From positions 8,060,001 to 8,124,000 of the forward strand of contig NC_013929.1 in NCBI RefSeq assembly GCF_000091305.1: 64,000 nt of DNA, written 5' to 3'. Positions 60,596 to 64,000 of the stretch are shown here, piece after piece. Each line of letters starts with the position of its first letter. Position 1 is the first letter of the stretch. The translations under genes were made by a program, and so were the position numbers. The stretch is from Streptomyces scabiei 87.22. Lineage in GTDB: Bacteria; Actinomycetota; Actinomycetes; Streptomycetales; Streptomycetaceae. The notes below the pieces were generated by a model. The model did not search any database. It was not told the DNA's origin and saw only the letters and a list, made by a program, of their open reading frames with translations.

Positions 60596-60626
60596 TTGAC
60601 GTGAGGGAGAGCGCAAGGGTGAAGAT
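60596..60626 (+). promoter_or_regulatory. candidate arc promoter
   Basis: TTGACG (60596-60601) and GAAGAT (60621-60626) with 19 bases between. A second possible -10, TAGGGT, lies at 60683-60688. Either could drive arc. Confidence 0.3.
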
Positions 60627-60726
60627 CGGACACACCCCGACCGTCTTTGTGATCTAGGGGTTTCAATCGACACCCACCCAGGTAGGGTCTGGAAGCGTCC
60701 AGCTCCCCTTGGAGGAGGTGAGGACC

Positions 60727-62493
60727 GTGGCAGCCCACGACGACGACATGAACCGCGGCATCCGCCCGGGACGAGGGTCCGACGACCCGTCCGGGCAGAT
60801 TGCCTACCTTGAGCAGGAGATCGCCGTCCTGCGGCGCAAGCTCGCCGACTCTCCGCGACACACGAGGATTCTCGAAGAGCGGATCGTCGAGCTGCAGACC
60901 AATCTGGCCGGCGTGTCCGCGCAGAACGAGCGGCTCGCCAACACCCTCCGCGAGGCCCGCGACCAGATCGTGGCCCTCAAGGAGGAAGTCGACCGGCTCG
61001 CACAGCCGCCGGCCGGCTTCGGTGTCTTCCTCACGGCGAACGAGGACGGCACGGCCGACATCTTCACCGGAGGCCGAAAACTCCGCGTGAACGTCAGCCC
61101 CAGCGTCGACCTGGAAGAGCTCCGGCGAGGCCAGGAAGTGATGCTCAACGAAGCTCTCAACGTGGTCGAGGCCATGGAGTACGAGAGCGTCGGCGACATC
61201 GTCACCCTCAAGGAGATCCTCGAGGACGGCGAACGCGCACTCGTGCAGGGGCACACCGACGAGGAACGGGTGGTGCGGCTCGCCGAGCCCCTGCTGGACA
61301 TCACCATCCGCCCCGGCGACGCCCTCCTGCTCGAACCCCGCTCCGGCTACGTCTACGAGGTCGTGCCCAAGAGCGAGGTCGAGGAACTCGTCCTCGAAGA
61401 GGTCCCCGACATCGGGTACGAGCAGATCGGTGGCCTCGGCAACCAGATCGAGATGATCCGCGACGCGGTCGAGCTCCCCTACCTCTACCCGGACCTGTTC
61501 AAGGAGCACGAACTGCGCCCGCCCAAGGGCGTCCTGCTCTACGGACCCCCCGGATGCGGAAAGACGCTCATCGCCAAGGCCGTCGCCAACTCCCTGGCCA
61601 AGAAGGTCGCCGAAGTCACCGGCCAGGCCCAGGGCAAGAGCTTCTTCCTCAACATCAAGGGCCCCGAGCTCCTCAACAAGTACGTCGGCGAGACCGAGCG
61701 ACAGATCCGCCTCGTCTTCCAGCGTGCGAGAGAGAAGGCCAGCGAGGGCACCCCCGTCATCGTCTTCTTCGACGAGATGGAATCCCTCTTCCGCACCCGC
61801 GGCTCCGGCGTCAGCTCGGACGTGGAGAACACCATCGTCCCGCAGCTGCTCGCCGAGATCGACGGCGTGGAAGGCCTGCAGAACGTCGTGGTCATCGGCG
61901 CCTCCAACCGCGAGGACATGATCGACCCCGCCATCCTGCGCCCCGGCCGGCTCGACGTGAAGATCAAGATCGAGCGTCCGGACGCCGAAGCGGCCAAGGA
62001 CATCTTCCAGAAGTACCTCACCGAGCGTCTCCCGCTCCACACGGACGACCTCGGCGAACACGGCGGCTCCAAGGCCACCACCGTCCAGAGCATGATCCAG
62101 ACGGCAGTGGAACACATGTACGCCGAATCCGAGGAGAACCGCTTCCTGGAAGTCACCTACGCCAACGGAGACAAGGAAGTCCTCTACTTCAAGGACTTCA
62201 ACTCCGGCGCCATGATCGAGAACATCGTCGGCCGCGCCAAGAAAATGGCGATCAAGGACTTCCTCGACAAGAACCAGAAGGGCCTGCGCGTCTCCCACCT
62301 CCTCCAGGCATGCGTGGACGAGTTCAAGGAGAACGAGGACCTGCCCAACACCACCAACCCGGACGACTGGGCCCGAATCTCCGGCAAGAAGGGTGAACGG
62401 ATCGTCTACATCCGTACCCTGATCACCGGAAAGCAGGGCGCGGACACGGGACGCTCCATCGACACGGTGGCGAACACCGGACAGTACCTGTAA
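60727..62493 (+). CDS. arc: proteasome-activating AAA+ ATPase (ARC/Mpa)
   Basis: 588 residues from GTG 60727, after GGAGG and GTGAGG. An N-terminal coiled coil (about 24-93) binds Pup; OB-fold interdomain (about 95-240) follows. One AAA domain has Walker A GPPGCGKT (about 272-279), Walker B VIVFFDEMES and ASNREDMIDPAILRPGRLD. The C-terminus ends GQYL, the tyrosine-containing motif that opens the 20S gate. It unfolds pupylated proteins for the proteasome. dop follows in the same direction, with a hairpin between. Confidence 0.96.
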   Translation: MAAHDDDMNRGIRPGRGSDDPSGQIAYLEQEIAVLRRKLADSPRHTRILEERIVELQTNLAGVSAQNERLANTLREARDQIVALKEEVDRLAQPPAGFGVFLTANEDGTADIFTGGRKLRVNVSPSVDLEELRRGQEVMLNEALNVVEAMEYESVGDIVTLKEILEDGERALVQGHTDEERVVRLAEPLLDITIRPGDALLLEPRSGYVYEVVPKSEVEELVLEEVPDIGYEQIGGLGNQIEMIRDAVELPYLYPDLFKEHELRPPKGVLLYGPPGCGKTLIAKAVANSLAKKVAEVTGQAQGKSFFLNIKGPELLNKYVGETERQIRLVFQRAREKASEGTPVIVFFDEMESLFRTRGSGVSSDVENTIVPQLLAEIDGVEGLQNVVVIGASNREDMIDPAILRPGRLDVKIKIERPDAEAAKDIFQKYLTERLPLHTDDLGEHGGSKATTVQSMIQTAVEHMYAESEENRFLEVTYANGDKEVLYFKDFNSGAMIENIVGRAKKMAIKDFLDKNQKGLRVSHLLQACVDEFKENEDLPNTTNPDDWARISGKKGERIVYIRTLITGKQGADTGRSIDTVANTGQYL

Positions 62494-62502
62494 AACACAG
62501 GG

Positions 62503-62537
62503 CGGCTGCGGGTGCCCTCACCGGGTACCCGCAGCCG
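62503..62537 (+). terminator. hairpin after arc
   Basis: Arms CGGCTGCGGGTGCCC and GGGTACCCGCAGCCG (one G-T), loop of 5, nine bases after the arc stop. It suggests that arc and dop have separate or only partly shared transcripts. Confidence 0.65.
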
Positions 62538-62727
62538 AGTGCTTTCCAGGCACAGGCCGGAGCAAGGCAAAGACGCAAATGATCTCCCCACCAGCGCAGA
62601 GCCGTTCTAGGCTCTTTCGTACCGCCGAGTCGCGCAGTGCGGGGACGGGCACCGCACACGCACCGGAGCGCCAGCGGTACTTGAGCGGCGTCCCCGACCG
62701 AGGACGCCGCCGGGCAAGGAGGGCCGC

Positions 62728-64000
62728 ATGACCGTACGGCGAGTAATGGGCATCGAGACGGAGTACGGGATCTCCGTCCCCGGCCACCCCAATGCCAATG
62801 CCATGCTCACCTCGTCCCAGATCGTCAACGCCTACGCAGCGGCGATGCACCGGGCCCGCCGGGCCCGCTGGGACTTCGAGGAGGAGAACCCGCTGCGGGA
62901 CGCGCGAGGCTTCGACCTCGCCCGTGAGTCCGCCGACTCCAGCCAGCTCACCGACGAGGACATCGGCCTCGCCAATGTCATCCTCACCAACGGCGCGCGG
63001 CTCTACGTCGACCACGCCCACCCCGAATACAGCGCACCCGAGGTCACCAACCCCCGCGACGCCGTCCTGTGGGACAAAGCCGGCGAACGCATCATGGCCG
63101 AAGCCGCCGAACGCGCCGCCCAGCTCCCCGGCGCCCAGCCGATCCACCTCTACAAGAACAACACCGACAACAAGGGCGCGTCCTACGGCACGCACGAGAA
63201 CTATCTGATGAAGCGGGAAACCGCCTTCTCGGACATCGTGCGCCACCTCACCCCCTTCTTCGTCTCCCGCCAGGTCTTCGCCGGCGCAGGCCGCGTCGGC
63301 ATCGGCCAGGACGGCCACGAACACGGCTTCCAGCTCAGCCAGCGCGCCGACTACTTCGAGGTCGAGGTCGGCCTGGAGACCACCCTGAAGCGCCCCATCA
63401 TCAACACCCGCGACGAACCCCACGCCGACGCGGAGAAATACCGCCGCCTCCACGTCATCATCGGCGACGCGAACCTGTCGGAGATCTCGACCTATCTGAA
63501 GCTGGGCACGACGGCCCTGGTGCTCTCGATGATCGAGGACGGCTTCATCGCCGTCGACCTCGCCGTCGACCAGCCCGTACGCACCCTCCACCAGGTCTCC
63601 CACGACCCCACCCTGCAACGCCTCATCACGCTGCGCAGCGGGCGCACCCTGACCGCCGTACAGCTCCAGATGGAGTACTACGAGCTGTCGCGCAAGTACG
63701 TCGAGGAGCGCTTCGGGGCCGACGCGGACGATCAGACCAAGGACGTCCTCGCCCGGTGGGAGGACACCCTCAACCGTCTGGAGAACGACCCCATGAGCCT
63801 GGCCGGCGAGCTGGACTGGGTCGCCAAGCGGGAACTCATGGAGGGCTACCGGCGCCGCGACGACCTCGACTGGGACGCCGCCCGCCTCCACCTCGTCGAC
63901 CTCCAGTACGCCGACGTACGCGCCGAGAAAGGCCTCTACAACCGTCTGGCGGCCCGCGGCAGGATGAAGCGGCTGCTGACCGAGCAGGAGGTCGACCGGG
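62728..64000 (+). CDS. dop: Pup deamidase/depupylase (C-terminus outside window)
   Basis: From ATG 62728 (AAGGAGG upstream) the frame is open to the window end, giving 424 residues of an expected about 500. The N-terminus RRVMGIETEYGISVPGH is the PafA/Dop glutamine-synthetase-like ATP site. A loop following it, about 40 residues long (HRARRARWDFEEENPLRDARG), is typical of Dop rather than PafA. NNTDNKGASYGTHENYL is also characteristic. It converts PupGln to PupGlu and removes Pup from proteins. Pup, the proteasome subunits and PafA should follow beyond the window. Confidence 0.95.
   Translation, partial: MTVRRVMGIETEYGISVPGHPNANAMLTSSQIVNAYAAAMHRARRARWDFEEENPLRDARGFDLARESADSSQLTDEDIGLANVILTNGARLYVDHAHPEYSAPEVTNPRDAVLWDKAGERIMAEAAERAAQLPGAQPIHLYKNNTDNKGASYGTHENYLMKRETAFSDIVRHLTPFFVSRQVFAGAGRVGIGQDGHEHGFQLSQRADYFEVEVGLETTLKRPIINTRDEPHADAEKYRRLHVIIGDANLSEISTYLKLGTTALVLSMIEDGFIAVDLAVDQPVRTLHQVSHDPTLQRLITLRSGRTLTAVQLQMEYYELSRKYVEERFGADADDQTKDVLARWEDTLNRLENDPMSLAGELDWVAKRELMEGYRRRDDLDWDAARLHLVDLQYADVRAEKGLYNRLAARGRMKRLLTEQEVDR

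Overview
This window reads as a piece of the core chromosome of a Streptomyces. The G+C content is very high and the coding regions show strong third-position G/C bias. Lineage markers support this: two chaplin genes with a sortase-anchored long chaplin, the mycothiol ligase mshC, the Pup-proteasome ATPase and deamidase, a gyl-type glycerol operon with its IclR regulator, DUF5703, DUF3090 and SCO1664-family genes, and a Pls/PosA-type synthetase. From memory, gene order follows the S. coelicolor SCO1640s-SCO1680s region in reverse, except for a block of methionine-salvage genes that I believe lies elsewhere in that species. No insertion sequence, prophage or CRISPR array was seen. Bases 1-398 and 62728-64000 are genes cut by the window edges.

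Layout. 1-4.9 kb: a partial NUDIX hydrolase, a DMT-type transporter, an FAD-dependent dehydrogenase, and a Tat-exported molybdopterin oxidoreductase coupled to a membrane cytochrome b. 4.9-7.8 kb: gluconate permease and gluconokinase, divergent from a GntR/FCD regulator with a palindrome in the shared promoter region. 7.8-13.7 kb: a leftward group of a 1291-residue Pls/PosA-type synthetase, an M1 metallopeptidase and a YchJ-like protein. 13.9-17.3 kb: tRNA-Leu(GAG), an M20 hydrolase, a short chaplin, a long chaplin with three chaplin domains, and DUF5703. 17.3-24.7 kb: an acidic protein, a RecD2-like protein that has lost its ATPase motifs, an aldo/keto reductase, an F420-type LLM oxidoreductase, a ferritin-like protein and CorA. 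24.7-31 kb: a histidine phosphatase, DUF3090, a SCO1664-family kinase-like protein, mshC, a Tat-secreted beta-propeller protein with a structured leader, and a PAC2 protein.

31.2-40.6 kb is a methionine-salvage block. It contains a FadR-type regulator, mtnA, a leftward mtnD-mtnC-mtnB operon with 4-base overlaps, and a divergent rightward operon of an ABC sugar importer plus mtnK (methylthioribose kinase). Each of the two operons is preceded by a very short cysteine-containing reading frame. The one before the importer resembles the actinobacterial cysteine-sensing leader peptides. Together the genes predict import of 5-methylthioribose, phosphorylation by MtnK, isomerisation by MtnA, and return to methionine through MtnB, MtnC and MtnD. 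40.6-46.1 kb is the glycerol operon glpF-glpK-glpD with gylR. Matching palindromes lie in both the operon promoter and the gylR promoter.

46.5-64 kb: cobalamin-dependent metH, a HAD hydrolase, two tandem peptide-type solute-binding lipoproteins without a transporter, an orphan NarL-type response regulator, a RecB-like Fe-S nuclease, a site-2 protease, the tRNA m1A58 methyltransferase, a secreted protein, a ferredoxin, the proteasome ATPase arc, and the start of dop. Convergent genes are mostly separated by long near-perfect hairpins without a U-tract, as is usual in Streptomyces.
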